Below are positions 1 through 9,514 of a DNA stretch of 64,000 bases, one piece after another. Below the pieces are notes generated by a model that saw nothing but the letters and a program-made list of their open reading frames with translations, did not search any database and was not told where the DNA came from. The translations under genes were made by a program, and so were the position numbers. This DNA is from Elymus sibiricus (lineage: Eukaryota > Streptophyta > Magnoliopsida > Poales > Poaceae). The stretch lies in assembly GCA_039707655.1 (NCBI GenBank), contig CM077663.1, positions 435,009,830 through 435,073,829 on the forward strand, given 5' to 3'. Each line of letters begins with the position of its first letter. Positions within the stretch are counted from its first letter, which is position 1.

Positions 1-716
1 CCAATAGCTCCCTTAAAAATCTTCCCGTAAAACTAGTTTTATGAGCTTTTCTTAAAAGTTAGGGAAAGTTGTCTCAAAGCAACTTTTGTCAGTTCCCTAT
101 ATTTCTTTCACCAAACCCATTTTTTTTTAATTATAAAAATAGATAATTGCCTAGGACCTGCAAGTTAATGACACACGTGGCGGCGTGGTAGTGGCAACGG
201 CAACGGACAGCATGGGCGCGAGGCGGCGGCATGAGATGGCGTGGGCGTGGCAGCATTCCGACATGGCGGCGCAGCAGCGTTCCAACGGGGCGTGCATTGA
301 AGTTTTGGACGGTTACTAGTCCGTCAAAAAGATACGAGAAGATGATCATCCCGTAAACCTATGGGAAGAAAATGCCATTTTTACAGGATCCTCTAAAGTT
401 ATGGACACTTAACGGAACTGTTGATGAGGCTTTCTTGCCCCAACTTCTCGTAAACGGCGTCATTTTGAGATAGGAGAGCTGTTGGGGTTGCTCTTAACCC
501 TGCCCATCTTAACTAGCTCATGCAGAACACTATTAGACTCTTCTTCAACATATCCCAGCGTTTAGTTTCAGAACAGAAACCTACGTTTTCCATGCACATT
601 TCTGACATATTCTTCCGACGTTTAGTTTTCGGAAGAGAATCCCACCAGTCAAACAAGACCTACAGTTTGAAAGCTATGCCCTGGACACGCTGCATCTTTT
701 AGCTTCGGTTCCAACA
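1..716. other. Intergenic DNA, distal flank of F-box copy 1
   Basis: No gene is recognised here. Bases 160-310 are GC-rich and hold only short open frames without family features. From about 620 onward the sequence matches DNA near 5086, downstream of the second F-box gene (both strands read the same way), so the right edge belongs to the duplicated flank. The first 480 bases look like old transposon sequence but have no ends that I can define. Confidence 0.5.
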
Positions 717-1107
717 TACTCCCTCCGTTCCTAAATATAAGTCTTTTTAGAGATTTCAATAGGGGGCTACATACGAAGCAAAATAAGTGAATCTATACTT
801 TAAAGTATGTCTATATACATCCGTATGTAGTCCCCTAGTGAAACCTCTTAAAAGACTTATATTTAGGAACGGAGGGAGTATAACCCACCGAACTACACAC
901 ATAACTCTTATTTCTCGGGTTATATCATCGGGCTCCAGATGGTCCAAATTTTGCAGCAGTGCGGTGCGATACAAATAGATGAATCTAAACACGTGCATTT
1001 CCAATCACGCTCATGTTCCCAAAGCATACTTAAACAAGTTTTACCAATCCAACGGCTCCTAAGCATACTCAAACAGGTTACCAGTCCAAAGGCTAACTAC
1101 ATATACA
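620..1107. repeat. Duplicated F-box 3' flank, copy 1
   Basis: Seen: blocks such as the ACACACATAACTCTTAT segment near 895, the GGTCCAAATTTTGCAGCAGTGC segment near 940 and the AGTCCAAAGGCTAACTA segment near 1083 recur in the same order at about 5190, 5268 and 5390 behind the second F-box gene. A further shared block lies at 2690-2900 versus 6050-6250. Inference: the tandem duplication that made two F-box genes carried at least a kilobase of 3' flank. The MITE at 719-878 interrupts only this copy. Confidence 0.75.
719..878. mobile_element. Stowaway MITE (Tc1/mariner type)
   Basis: A 160-bp element with near-perfect terminal inverted repeats beginning CTCCCTCCGTTCCTAAATA, flanked by the dinucleotide TA at 717-718 and 879-880. 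Ends, size, AT-rich centre and TA target are those of grass Stowaway MITEs. It has no coding capacity and would need a Tc1/mariner transposase in trans. Paralogous flank at about 5160 lacks it, which gives an approximate empty site. Confidence 0.93.
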
Positions 1108-1305
1108 CAGTCCACGAGTAGAGGAATGGCAACACACACGACCCAGGTATCCTTCCTTTTCCTGTGTTAGCATCTTTCTGCGGGAAACAAAGTTGGCAAA
1201 TGTCGAGCGTACGATAAAGGGCTGCCAAGATTTTAACTGAAAATGTTATTAAGAGGAACAACAAGCACGGTCTGGGCAGAGCGTCGGTCGGCCTCAGCTG
1301 GCGTT

Positions 1306-2064
1306 GTGCGTCTGGCCATGGTCAATGAAGTCCATGGCCTGCTCCTTGGACACCACGTTGATGTAGCTCACCCTGTGCGTCTGGCCATGGTCAATGAAGT
1401 CCATGGCCTGCTCCTTGGACACCACGTTGATGTAGCTCACCCTGTGCGTCTGGCCATGGTCAATGAAGTCCATGGCCTGCTCCTTGGACACCACGTTGAT
1501 GTAGCTCACCCTGTGCGTCTGGCCATGGTCAATGAAGTCCATGGCCTGCTCCTTGGACACCACGTTGATGTAGCTCACCCTGTGCGTCTGGCCATGGTCA
1601 ATGAAGTCCATGGCCTGCTCCTTGGACACCACGTTGATGTAGCTCACCCTGTGCGTCTGGCCATGGTCAATGAAGTCCATGGCCTGCTCCTTGGACACCA
1701 CGTTGATGTAGCTCACCCTGTGCGTCTGGCCATGGTCAATGAAGTCCATGGCCTGCTCCTTGGACACCACGTTGATGTAGCTCACCCTGTGCGTCTGGCC
1801 ATGGTCAATGAAGTCCATGGCCTGCTCCTTGGACACCACGTTGATGTAGCTCACCCTGTGCGTCTGGCCATGGTCAATGAAGTCCATGGCCTGCTCCTTG
1901 GACACCACGTTGATGTAGCTCACCCTGTGCGTCTGGCCATGGTTAATGAAGTCCATGGCCTGCTCCTTGGACACCACGTTGATGTAGCTCACCCTGTGCG
2001 TCTGGCCATGGTCAATGAAGTCCATGGCCTGCTCCTTGGACACCACGTTGATGTAGCTCACCCT
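1306..2064. repeat. 69-bp minisatellite, 11 units
   Basis: Eleven head-to-tail units of exactly 69 bp (starts 1306, 1375, 1444 ... 1996). By eye they are identical except for one C-to-T change in the unit at 1927. Each unit holds the inverted repeat GGCCATGG / CCATGGCC around a 10-nt loop. Because 69 is divisible by three and no unit has a stop in those frames, both strands show open frames of more than 260 codons; that openness alone is not evidence for coding. On the minus strand each unit has AGGGTGAGC, a fair splice-donor-like string, at its start. The homogeneity suggests recent expansion or gene-conversion-like turnover. Confidence 0.95.
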
Positions 2065-2680
2065 GTTCTTGCACGTCGCGCCATGCATAGATCGTGTCCG
2101 CCACCTTGAGGATCTCCGGCCTGAATGTGGTCGCTGTGAACTGGGTGTCGGACAGACGCCGGACCACGCCTACAACAGGACATAAGGAAGCAGCAACAAA
2201 GATTCGGATGGATATTTTCAGCAGCTAGACAGACACTCGGTCCATGAGACGTTTCCACCCACGAAACGCGGAAGAACCGGGGAACGCACACCGCGCAGCA
2301 GGCAGGCGAGGAAAGGCTCACCCAGCCAATAGGAATTCTGCCCGAGCCAGAAATAGCCCAAAGTGGGTGAGCTCTGCAGGTCCTCGGAGGCAGCTTGGCC
2401 TTTATAGTTTAAATGAATGAACACAGGAGGGCATTGTTGGGCATGCGCCCAGCTAGACAGATACTAGAACATGAGGTGTTGGTTTGACAAAACAGGCATA
2501 TGAAGAAGGCTCTTCTATGGCGAGGATAAACATTCAAAAGAAAGGAATAATTAAAAGGATACTCCCGACAGCCATTCCGATTCATCAACTACATACAATC
2601 CACTGCATATATAACAACTTAATCAGGAATTCGTCGCACAAGTATAATCGCCATGTGGACAGTTTACTCAGAGCAAGGAC
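2065..2680 (-). other. Possible exon debris beside the minisatellite
   Basis: Immediately next to the array the minus strand can be read as a peptide of about 35 residues containing FRPEILKVADTIYAWRD (roughly 2165 to 2068), which looks protein-like, and it runs into the first array unit at a GTGAGC string. I do not recognise the family and see no gene around it. It may be a captured or relic exon from which the array grew. The rest, to 2680, shows nothing I can assign. Confidence 0.25.
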
Positions 2681-2990
2681 ACTATGGGTTGTGCTATTAT
2701 CCTCCCCCAAAAAGCAAATAAAATACGATACAATTCTGTTCTCAGGCTAAGCAAGTATTGGTATTATCTGACACCATGCAAACAGATTCCCCTCAAGAAA
2801 CCTCCCAGTCTGTATGCACAAGAATTTAAACAAGTCGATGCAAGATTTTCCAAGGTATTAAATGACAACAAAAGGAGATATCCATTTCAAATAGCATATG
2901 CGAGAACACTACCTTCAAACCCATGAGAACAGGACCATGTCAGTTACTTGAACTAAATAAATGGATAGTGATAGACAACAAGTTACAACA

Positions 2991-3046
2991 AAGCTGGATC
3001 ATACCGACACCCGTCAAAAAAAAAAAAAAGCTGGATCATACCGACA
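2991..3046. repeat. 18-nt poly(A) insertion with 19-bp target duplication
   Basis: A 19-bp sequence starting AAGCTGGATCATACC occurs at 2991-3009 and again, identical, at 3028-3046. Between the copies are six bases CCCGTC and a run of twelve A. This is the pattern left by LINE-type target-primed reverse transcription when almost nothing but the tail is integrated. It lies 36 bp beyond the stop codon of the first F-box gene, so probably in its 3' UTR. Confidence 0.75.
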
Positions 3047-3081
3047 ACGTCGACTCAGCAAACCTGAAGCTGCTCCAAGAT

Positions 3082-4260
3082 TTACTGAGGCTTCTCCGCA
3101 AAACAGGGAATGTAGGGCTGAAATCTTCGCGGCTGGCGGTCTCCGAGAGCGCAAATAACATGCAGTTTACCGCTATCCAGATCATACGACATAAGTCTTT
3201 CCTTCAGCCTCGCTCCGCCTACTAGGAAGATCAAACTGCACTCTGGATGAATTGCGATCAGTGTGTAGAACTCGTCAGGCTCGTGGTGGGGCCTTCCTAG
3301 CAGTTCCAGAATGCTTGCGGTACGCTTCAGCGTCCACACTCCGCTAGCGTAATCCTCGAGAACCCAGACCGACAGCTGACATCCAACTTCATTCTGTACA
3401 TGTGTGGCGTATAGGCGTCCTCGCGACTGCCCGATGAAACCAGAACTGATGTCGTGTGGCATTGTGATCTTGCTCCAAGTTTTCCCCTCCATATCCACCG
3501 TAACCATCCAGCGTATCAGCTTACACTCTCGGTCAAACTTGGCACGGGAACGGGCGTCGGCCAGATGCAGGATGCCATTGAAGAAGACGCATTCTGAATC
3601 CTCGCCGAGGAGGAGGGTCTCCGGGTTCCACTCGCTCAGCACGGAGGTCCACCGTCCGGTGTCCGAGGAATAGGCCTCCACCGTCTGAATCCCGTCGAAA
3701 CTCTGCACGAACACGAACACCACGAATCGGCCGGGGGCGGCGGGGTCGAAGCACAGGCGGGCGGTGTTGAGGCGCGTCATGATCTCATTCGGGGGCACGG
3801 GCAGCACGGCCCAGATCTCCTCGGTGGCAGGGTTGCAGACGACGTAGTCCCCGTCGTCACTCATGGGCGCCTTCAAGCAGAAGCAGAGGAGGATGCCGCC
3901 GCAGCAGTGCAGGGGCGTGACCTCCACGTAGCCGCGCACGAAACGGAGGGAGGGGTCGACCACCGGCCGGCCCCACCCGGAGAGGTTGAGGAAGCTGAGG
4001 CCGTCGCGGCGCAGGCCGCCGCCGACGTCGAGCTGGGAGTAGCAGAAGAAGCCGGAGAGCGTCTGCGGCGACCTCCTGCGGACGGCCGGGTCGGAGCAGA
4101 GCGCCAGCCACGCCGTGGACACGCACTTGAAGCGGCACAGCGACCGGTACGGCACCCTGGACAGGATCTCCGACTGGATCTCCGGGAGCAGGTCGCCCCA
4201 GAGGGTCTCCGCTGCCGGCCGATTCTTCTCCTCCTTATCCACCTTCTTCCTCTTCTCCAT
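3082..4260 (-). CDS. F-box protein, copy 1
   Basis: Single-exon frame of 392 residues starting at ATGGAGAAG. Residues ~20-60 form the F-box (LPEIQSEILSRVPYRSLCRF followed by KCVSTAWLALCSDP), the surface that binds SKP1 in SCF ubiquitin ligases. From ~95 to the end is an F-box-associated region with repeated strands, including CNPATEEIW, GFIGQSRGRLY, VWVLEDY, AIHPECSLIFL and MSYDLDSGKLHVIC; this part would choose the substrate. The type resembles the At5g07610-like F-box group of grasses. The frame is intact, GC-rich at the 5' end as in grass genes, and has a close paralogue at 6709-7905. The start is supported because an ATGGAG aligns at the same place in the paralogue. The substrate is unknown. 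Confidence 0.92.
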   Translation of the reverse strand: MEKRKKVDKEEKNRPAAETLWGDLLPEIQSEILSRVPYRSLCRFKCVSTAWLALCSDPAVRRRSPQTLSGFFCYSQLDVGGGLRRDGLSFLNLSGWGRPVVDPSLRFVRGYVEVTPLHCCGGILLCFCLKAPMSDDGDYVVCNPATEEIWAVLPVPPNEIMTRLNTARLCFDPAAPGRFVVFVFVQSFDGIQTVEAYSSDTGRWTSVLSEWNPETLLLGEDSECVFFNGILHLADARSRAKFDRECKLIRWMVTVDMEGKTWSKITMPHDISSGFIGQSRGRLYATHVQNEVGCQLSVWVLEDYASGVWTLKRTASILELLGRPHHEPDEFYTLIAIHPECSLIFLVGGARLKERLMSYDLDSGKLHVICALGDRQPRRFQPYIPCFAEKPQ

Positions 4261-4620
4261 CCCCAGGGGCTGCTGCGAATGGTAGAGAGGCAGTTTGTTG
4301 GCTTAGGGTTTCGATGGGATGCGCTCCTCCCGGACCCCTTACTCGAGCCGAAGGTTAGGAGAAGGAGAGCGGAGGAGGGCGACAAACCTCACACCTCAAA
4401 GCGCGACGGACGGGAAGACGACGGCGACGGACGGGAAGACGACGGCGGCGGCGTGTAGGAGATGGTGGAGGCGAGCTGTCGAAACCGGAAGGGGGAGGGG
4501 GACTCTGCTCTCACTGACAGCACGCACTCCGCTCCGTGTCTCCTGCAGGCTGCACCTCGGCTCGGCCGAAGGGTGAAACACACAATTGCGGCAGCCTCTC
4601 GGCCCAAATTGTTTTATAGC
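4261..4620 (-). promoter_or_regulatory. 5' UTR and proximal promoter of F-box copy 1
   Basis: This GC-rich stretch upstream of the first F-box gene aligns with the region upstream of the second: shared blocks include TGCTCCTCCCGGA (4319 vs 7940), the purine-rich block AGAAGGAGAG (about 4360 vs 7983) and CTCACACCTCAA (about 4388 vs 8008). A 21-bp unit CGACGGACGGGAAGACGACGG is duplicated at about 4402-4443. Conservation between paralogues suggests transcribed leader. No TATA box is clear. Confidence 0.5.
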
Positions 4621-4949
4621 ACATTCTTTTTTTCTAGTCTAGGCTCTAAAAAACTGTTTTTCTAGGCTCTTAATTACTCCGGACATCCCTAAAACTGGAC
4701 ATTTCCTGCACATTTTTTCCAACGCCATTGGGACGTCTCTGGCGGTGAAATCATTATGATGGTACTGTGGATTGTTGATGGTATGGAATCGGCAGAATGC
4801 AAAAATTTAATTGATTCAGACTGAGTGCGAAGCCTATCAAAAGTCACGCATTTTATAGCTTATACTCCTAATGCTTATGTTTTTGTTTGTTTTTTAGCAT
4901 AAAATCCTGAGGTTTCTGTTGCTTTTTTTTAGCATAATAACTTTATTCA
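4621..4949. other. Intergenic, nothing assigned
   Basis: AT-rich sequence between the F-box copy 1 leader and the LINE remnant. A T-rich tract at 4922-4930, followed by AGCATAATAAC, is probably the poly(A) tail of that minus-strand LINE. A near-repeat TTTTTTAGCATAA occurs at about 4893. I see no coding sequence. Confidence 0.4.
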
Positions 4950-5070
4950 TCAAATAATAGCCAGGTCGTTTACATAAAGATGAAGAATAAAGTCAGGGAT
5001 GTTTGTTTCCCACACTTCAGACTTTCTCGTGCTAATACAATGTTTTGCTAGCGCATCCGCTATTGAATTG
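4950..5070 (-). pseudogene. LINE ORF2 C-terminus (RNase H) remnant
   Basis: The minus strand encodes about 40 residues with NSIADALAKH followed by a VWETNIPDFI-like segment and then a TGA stop at 4950-4952. In plant L1-type LINEs the RNase H domain at the end of ORF2 finishes with this kind of N-x-x-AD-x-LA helix and a W-x-x-x-x-PDF-like tail. An A-rich tail follows the stop on the minus strand. The copy is severely 5' truncated and no target duplication is clear. Confidence 0.6.
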
Positions 5071-5085
5071 TTTTGTTAGTTTTAA

Positions 5086-5357
5086 AGAAGAGAATCCTAC
5101 CGACATTTTATTAACAGATATGCCCTAGACATTTTGCATCTTAACTTCAGTTACAACTAGAGATAAAATATAACTCGCAGCGAACCACACACATAACTCT
5201 TATCTATCGGGTTATCAGCAAGTTCCAGATGCCGCTAACCCCTCATGGTCGTAGCCAAGAGATGATGGACCAAATTTTGCAGCAATGCAGTACAAATAGA
5301 CAAATTAAAAAAAAACACATCTCCAATCACGCAAATGCTCCCTAAGCATAATTAAAT
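5086..5357. repeat. Duplicated F-box 3' flank, copy 2
   Basis: Counterpart of 620-1107: it repeats the order of blocks (GAGAATCC, TATGCCCT, TTGCATCTT, ACACACATAACTCTTATC, CCAAATTTTGCAGCA). Here the TA-flanked MITE is absent; the sequence runs from AACTAGAGATAAAATATAACT without interruption. The flank continues into a 68-bp tandem array that is single-copy in the other flank (about 1033-1107). Confidence 0.75.
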
Positions 5358-5829
5358 AAGTTTTAACAGTCCAAAGGCTCCTACACACTCTTCAAGTTAA
5401 CAATCCAAAGGCTAACTAAATATATAAGTTTTAACAGTCCAAAGGCTCCTACACAATCTTCAAGTTAACAATCCAAAGGCTAACTAAATATATAAGTTTT
5501 AACAGTCCAAAGGCTCCTACACACTCTTCAAGTTAACAATCCAAAGGCTAACTAAATATATAAGTTTTAACAATCCAAAGGCTCCTACACACTCTTCAAG
5601 TTAACAATCCAAAGGCTAACTAAATATATAAGTTTTAACAGTCCAAAGGCTCCTACACAATCTTCAAGTTAACAATCCAAAGGCTAACTAAATATATAAG
5701 TTTTAACAGTCCAAAGGCTCCTACACACTCTTCAAGTTAACAATCCAAAGGCTAACTAAATATATAAGTTTTAACAATCCAAAGGCTCCTACACACTCTT
5801 CAAGTTAACAATCCAAAGGCTAACTAAAT
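5358..5829. repeat. 68-bp tandem array with trimeric higher-order pattern
   Basis: Seven units of 68 bp start at 5358, 5426, 5494, 5562, 5630, 5698 and 5766. Two diagnostic sites vary: AACAGTCC versus AACAATCC, and ACACACTC versus ACACAATC. The variant pattern of units 2-3-4 is repeated by units 5-6-7, so a 204-bp trimer was duplicated after single-unit amplification. One diverged single unit survives at about 1033-1107 in the flank of the other F-box gene, which marks the ancestral state. Confidence 0.9.
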
Positions 5830-6708
5830 CTACGTATTGGTCATGGAGAGCTTAGTCAGAATTGGAAGTACACTCTTTTAAGGACGGAGGGAGTATTGGT
5901 CATGGAGAGCTTAGTCAGAATAAGAATAAACAACACACTATGGGTTGCACGAGTGATGGTGATGATGTACGGTGAACCTGCATGGCATCACATAGCAAGT
6001 CTTAGCAACAAATGTATCATGACCTGAGTTGTGTTGTTCTCATTCCGTAAAATTAGGACTCCATTCTCGGTCTACCACATATTGTTTGACACCATCAATG
6101 GAACACCATGCATGCAGATTTCACTAAAGGAACCTCCATCTCCATAACTATATATAGAACAATATAAAAAAGTAGACCCCAGGGCATTAAATTTTGCTAC
6201 AAAAAGAGAGTCATTTCAAACAACAAATGAGATACTAACACTTTCAAGTGCACCGAAACAGTGTGGTATCAGTATTCAACTTTGATAGATGAGAACTTGC
6301 ACATCAAAGATAATAAGTGGACAGAAAGAGATGAAAATGCAGATAATTACAAACATATATAATGCCCCATTGTTTCACATTACCCACATGAGGAGCTAAT
6401 ATAACAACTGACCACAACAATCAGTAGGTAGAGCAAGGAGATCAAGCGACTAGGTACATTCATGTAAGTACATTACCAATTGAAGGACTCACAAATCATT
6501 CACTGGCTAAACAACAATGTTGAAAGCCACAAGAAGGAGTGCAACTGAACACCAACAGATGATAACCAAATTAACTGGAGCACTCGGGTAGATAAAAGAC
6601 TTCTCTAATCCACAGCTGAAACTAGCAGATCTGACCCAACCCAGCAGCTGAACTTCAAGATGCCATTAGAGCCTTGATGACTTAGCAAATATGAAGCCCC
6701 TTCGAAAT
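5830..6708. other. 3' flank of F-box copy 2
   Basis: No gene. A 28-bp sequence starting GTATTGGTCATGGAGAGC is present at 5834 and again at 5892; between the two lies GGACGGAGGGAGTA, one half of a Stowaway end. This looks like a MITE remnant associated with a local duplication. Bases 6050-6250 match 2690-2900 downstream of copy 1 (for example ACACCATGCA). The rest, to the stop codon at 6709, is probably 3' UTR and flank. Confidence 0.5.
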
Positions 6709-7905
6709 TCACTGAACATCCGACGGCCGTTCCACAAAACAGGGTATGTACAGCTGAAATGTTCGCCTATTATATTCTTCGACAGGGCAGATAACATGCA
6801 GTTCCTGGCTGTCCATATTGTACGACATAAGCATAAGCCTCTCTTCTGGATCCACCCCTCCAGTAAAAAAAATCACATTACATTCGGGATGGATTGCAAC
6901 GACCCAATATTGTTCCTTGAACCTACGAATGGGCCTTCCTAGCAGTTTGGAAATGTTGGCAGTGTGCTTTAAGGTCCACTGTGCACTACCATAATCCTCC
7001 AAGACCCAAACTAACATCCTCCAGCAGCAATTACCATTGTCTAGCTCCATACCGTAAAAGCGTCCCTGAGACTGCCCAATAAAAGAAAATTTAACTTGGG
7101 GAGGCATTGGAATTATCCTCCAAGTGTTCCCGTCCACCGAGATTGTAGCTATCCATTCTGGTGGATTCCTCTCCACGTCCCTTCTGGCAATAGAAGTGTC
7201 ATAAGCAATGAAATGCAGAGTGTCATTTAAGAAGACGTATCTTACTTTATCATGGTACACCAAAATTTGGCGATCCCAATCAATCGTCATGGACGCCCAT
7301 TCTCTGGTATCCGATGAGTAGACATCTACTTGTTCCATGTAGCCAAAACCAAGAAGGAGCGTGAATATGGCAAAGCGAGAGGGAACAGCAGGATCAAAGC
7401 ACAAACATGAAATTTGGTTTCCATTATCAACTGCAACAGTCTCATGTGCATCAGGCATAGGCAGCGCAGTCCAAATCTCATCAGTCAGAGGGTTGCACAC
7501 GATGTATTCCCAGCATCCTGTGCTAACATTCCGGCCTTTGCAGAGGAGAAGGCCACCGCGGCAATCCAAGAGCCTGACGCGCTCGTAGCCACGCGAACGC
7601 AAGAAACCCTGAGAGGGGTCGACTAGCGACCGGGCCCTACCGTACTCGTTGAGGAAACTCACCCCATCCCCAAGGTTGTTGCGGTTGCTGGGCTGGCAGA
7701 CAAAGCCGGACACCGTCTGGCGCGACCTCCTGACGGTGGTGCGGTCGGAGCAGAGCTCGCTCCACGGCTTCGACACACACCTGAAGCGGCACAGGGACCG
7801 AAACGGCACCCGCGACAGGATCTCGCGGAGCATGTCTTCGGGGAGGCTCGCAGCCTCCGCCGACAGCGGCAGCTCCTCCTCCATCCCGTACTCGGCCTCC
7901 TGCAT
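6709..7905 (-). CDS. F-box protein, copy 2
   Basis: Single-exon intact frame of about 398 residues from the first ATG at 7905; a second ATG at 7884 (ATGGAGGAG) aligns with the start of the paralogue and may be the true one. The F-box covers ~20-60 (LPEDMLREILSRVPFRSLCRF then RCVSKPWSELCSD). The F-box-associated region has CNPLTDEIW, FIGQSQGRFYG, VWVLEDYGSAQWTLK, LLGRP and AIHPECNVIFF, each matching copy 1. It would act as a substrate receptor of an SCF ubiquitin ligase; the target is unknown. The divergence is well beyond polymorphism, with changes spread along the length and both frames open, so both copies probably have been under selection. Confidence 0.92.
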   Translation of the reverse strand: MQEAEYGMEEELPLSAEAASLPEDMLREILSRVPFRSLCRFRCVSKPWSELCSDRTTVRRSRQTVSGFVCQPSNRNNLGDGVSFLNEYGRARSLVDPSQGFLRSRGYERVRLLDCRGGLLLCKGRNVSTGCWEYIVCNPLTDEIWTALPMPDAHETVAVDNGNQISCLCFDPAVPSRFAIFTLLLGFGYMEQVDVYSSDTREWASMTIDWDRQILVYHDKVRYVFLNDTLHFIAYDTSIARRDVERNPPEWIATISVDGNTWRIIPMPPQVKFSFIGQSQGRFYGMELDNGNCCWRMLVWVLEDYGSAQWTLKHTANISKLLGRPIRRFKEQYWVVAIHPECNVIFFTGGVDPEERLMLMSYNMDSQELHVICPVEEYNRRTFQLYIPCFVERPSDVQ

Positions 7906-8160
7906 CAGCAAATGGTAGAGGCAGCTCGTTTAGGGTTGAGATGTGCTCCTCCCGGATCCATCCTTCAGGCACAAGATTAAAAGAAGGAGAGAGGAAGGCA
8001 GCAAATCTCACACCTCAAGCGCGACGGGAATGGCAGGGATTGACGGCATGGCGGCGGCGGCGATGTCGTACGGAGTGGTGGAGGCCTGCTTGGGACCGAA
8101 AGGGAGGAAGGGGGGGAGTGAACTGGGTGGGGGTGATAAAAAGGCAAGAAACTTGTAAGT
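7906..8160 (-). promoter_or_regulatory. 5' UTR and proximal promoter of F-box copy 2
   Basis: The segment aligns with the leader of copy 1 (TGGTAGAG near 7913, TGCTCCTCCCGGATCC near 7940, CTCACACCTCAAGCGCGACGG near 8008). Conservation across the paralogues suggests it is transcribed and regulatory. Beyond about 8100 the match fades. Confidence 0.5.
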
Positions 8161-8404
8161 GAAGTACTCCCTCCGAGTGATCTACCCCTCGATTGGAGGC
8201 TTGGAGCCTCTCAGACCAAAATGACGATGGACATAAGTCACATGAATGGCTGACAACTGGGCCCCGTAATAAAATGGCCCGTATGTCAGCCACTAAAGTT
8301 GGGTGACTTAGGTTGGAAGACCAACTATGATCCAAGATCAGATGCTCCTCGGACAAAAGTAAATCCAGGAGAAAAACGTTTTATTTAAAAACCTAAAAAT
8401 TTAC
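8161..8404. other. Intergenic, nothing assigned
   Basis: Begins with a solitary CTCCCTCCG (8167), which could be one end of a lost Stowaway element. No opposite end and no gene are visible. Confidence 0.35.
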
Positions 8405-8690
8405 ACATCAAAGATGAGATTCCCTTTCTAGGTGCATTGCAAATTTTCGTGCCGAGAAGCTCGGTACTAAAAAAAAATTGAAGCTTGAATTTTGCTGCAG
8501 CTTTGGACGTTTTTGAAGCTCCGGTTTTGTTTTCGTTTTTTCAGTACCAACCTCTTGTTGTATACCCTATCTTGTATCCAGTAGAGAGATCTTTTCATTC
8601 TTTCATATACTAGGGGTTTTACTTGGCCTTCGTATGTCATCTCAGCGTGAAAATTTGCAAAAACTTAGAAGAGAATCTCATCTTTGTACC
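8405..8690. mobile_element. Imperfect foldback element, about 285 bp
   Basis: The left arm (8405-8462) holds ACATCAAAGATGAGATTCCC, a block GCAAATTTTCGTGCC and AAGCTCGG. The right arm (8640-8700) carries the inverted counterparts: GTGAAAATTTGC, then AGAATCTCATCTTTG and CCGAGCT. The arms are about 50 bp, with indels, around a 180-bp centre. This is the layout of a MITE or a decayed small MULE. I could not define a target duplication, so the class is open. Confidence 0.6.
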
Positions 8691-8700
8691 CGAGCTCTGT

Positions 8701-9483
8701 CTAAAACGCCATTCTGAACTCAGCCAGAAACCTTCGTGCCGACAAGAGATGGTGGCGCAGAGCCGCAGAATGATGATGCAAGGAATCCTGTTGAAAATTG
8801 ATCTGATTCTGCACGCGTGCGTGGAGCCTGTGGTTTGGCCACACGTGGAGCTGCGATTTGATCGCTCAATTTGTTCTTTAGTTACTCCTACCTAATAAAG
8901 TTCAGGACCATTGGTTTAGCATGTGCTACCGAACAGCTGAGGCATAAATATGATATGTGCACTCCAATCCAATCATTTATTTTGCTCGTGCGTGCATTTT
9001 TACCCTACTAGCTTCTCCAGTTCATGTGTGCTTTCGAAACACTATTACGTACAAATCAGAAAGGACCAGATAAGCATTGCGTCTTTTAACTTCAGCTCCA
9101 ATTGAGTTGATTGCAAAAAACTACCATATTTGTAGCTAAGTTTGCAGAAAATCATTAAATCGCTAATTCATTGCAAAAACACCTTAATTTCTTTAATCTT
9201 ATTGTAAAAAGCACTGATCGGATGATTTGGCCCCTTTGATCGCTTTCTGACAAGTAGGGCCTCATTATAAGAAGATGACTTAGCAAAAAAATAACATATA
9301 TACCCCTGAAACAAATAAGAAAACGCAATCAATCCCCTCCCCGACGGCGGCGTGGTCACGGCTGGCCTCCAGATTAAATCGCCAGTGTGTGTTGCTCCTG
9401 CTTGTATGCGTGCGTGGGCATGTTGTGCTGCTAATTGCCTGCATCATCTTCCTTGGGTAGGAGCGCTGCTCACCAAGCTGGCC
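8701..9483. other. Intergenic, nothing assigned
   Basis: AT-rich DNA with no convincing gene. A short string at about 9080 (GCGTCTTTTAACTTCAGCTCCAA) recalls the duplicated F-box 3' flank (about 690 and 5143), possibly a third very diverged copy. The right end meets the CACTA element. Confidence 0.35.
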
Positions 9484-9514
9484 CACAATACTAGGAGAAA
9501 GCCTATAGATAGGA

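Noticed and set aside
1243..2109. Long open frames on both strands over the 69-bp array (about 290 and 264 codons)
   Set aside because: They follow automatically from a stop-free repeat unit whose length is a multiple of three. No flanking gene structure supports a protein.
9055..9110. A third copy of the duplicated F-box flank
   Set aside because: Only one short similar string is visible, which is too little to claim a third duplication.
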